The notes under the pieces were generated by a model. The model saw only the letters and a program-made list of their open reading frames with translations. It was not told the origin of the DNA and searched no databases. Shown here piece by piece: positions 37,352 through 37,516 of a DNA stretch of 37,516 nt (the stretch's first letter is position 1; each line of letters begins with the position of its first letter). The translations under genes were made by a program, and so were the position numbers. Source of the stretch: WQXF01 sp031552825 (GTDB lineage Bacteria; Bacillota; Clostridia; Christensenellales; Aristaeellaceae). The DNA is taken from contig JAVBMD010000044.1 of the NCBI GenBank assembly GCA_031552825.1, forward strand, positions 1-37,516, in the 5' to 3' direction.

Positions 37352-37516
37352 ATGCACATCGTCTTGGTCGAACCGGAGATCCCGCAGAACACCGGCAACA
37401 TCGCGCGCACCTGCGCCGCCACCGGCTCGCGCCTGCATCTGGTGGAGCCGCTGGGCTTCAAGCTGGACGACCGCTACCTCAAGCGCGCCGGGCTCGACTA
37501 TTGGCCGATGGTGCGG
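37352..37516 (+). CDS. trmL: tRNA (cytidine(34)-2'-O)-methyltransferase TrmL, truncated by the window end
   Basis: The first 55 codons of a SPOUT-class methyltransferase. The opening MHIVLVEPEIPQNTGNIAR, followed by TCAATGSRLHLVEPLGF, is characteristic of TrmL, which 2'-O-methylates the wobble base of certain leucine tRNAs using SAM. GCGGAGG lies seven bases before ATG 37352; ATG 37349 is a close alternative. The gene continues beyond 37516, so its length and C-terminal knot cannot be judged. Confidence 0.93.
   Translation, partial: MHIVLVEPEIPQNTGNIARTCAATGSRLHLVEPLGFKLDDRYLKRAGLDYWPMVR

Noticed and set aside
1..37516. Prophage, integrative element or defence island
   Set aside because: No integrase, transposase, structural phage gene, restriction enzyme or flanking tRNA was found; gene content is ordinary chromosomal apart from the items listed.

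Overview
The window looks like chromosomal DNA from a GC-rich, Gram-positive Clostridia-type bacterium (Firmicutes), possibly an uncultured Christensenellales-like gut lineage. This is inferred from strong Shine-Dalgarno sites, sigma-A promoters with 17-18 bp spacers, a SAM-I riboswitch on metK, the metK-recD2-comF order, a VanZ-family protein, a DapB/DapA/Asd cluster and lipoprotein linkers rich in Thr-Pro. No rRNA, tRNA, CRISPR array, transposase, phage gene or replication origin was recognised. Coding regions are very GC-rich, while promoters stand out as AT-rich gaps.

Region 1 (1-7662): a two-TM protein of unknown function on +, then a minus-strand sugar-acid-type catabolic cluster. It runs LacI-family regulator, TRAP transporter (dctP, hairpin, dctQ, dctM) and two Gfo/Idh/MocA oxidoreductases. 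A consensus promoter and a LacI-type operator lie ahead of the regulator.

Region 2 (7663-12180): a 143-bp interspersed repeat flanked by hairpins; an operon of HAD phosphatase, a lipoprotein with six peptidoglycan-binding repeats, and a signal-less DUF3298 protein; a zinc-ribbon protein; and, upstream of it, a structured RNA of about 233 nt with its own promoter and a 10-bp closing helix.

Region 3 (12178-23465): comF, recD2 and metK (with SAM-I riboswitch, terminator and promoter) on minus; a large DUF6056-like membrane protein; a three-domain DUF1450/DUF1801/OmdA-like fusion; a DUF368 (PopT-type) transporter; a D-2-hydroxyacid dehydrogenase; VanZ; a TtcA-like PP-loop protein; and an orphan HicB-like ribbon-helix-helix protein behind a promoter that coincides with a palindrome.

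Region 4 (23477-31997): the second, inverted copy of the repeat; an asparagine-synthetase homologue whose glutaminase site has lost its catalytic cysteine; a second D-2-hydroxyacid dehydrogenase; a GT-C-like membrane glycosyltransferase; a DUF4342 protein; an OmpR/histidine-kinase pair; and a TetR regulator.

Region 5 (32014-37516): the lysine/diaminopimelate operon asd-dapA-dapB on minus. DapB is fused to an aspartokinase-like tandem ACT region, a palindromic repeat cluster separates dapA from dapB, and asd has a terminator-bearing leader. An EamA exporter, a small DUF3592-like membrane protein and the start of trmL follow.

The observations most worth following are the structured RNA after comF, the DapB-ACT fusion, the asparagine-synthetase homologue with a dead glutaminase, the paired inverted modular repeats, and the orphan HicB with a promoter-operator palindrome.
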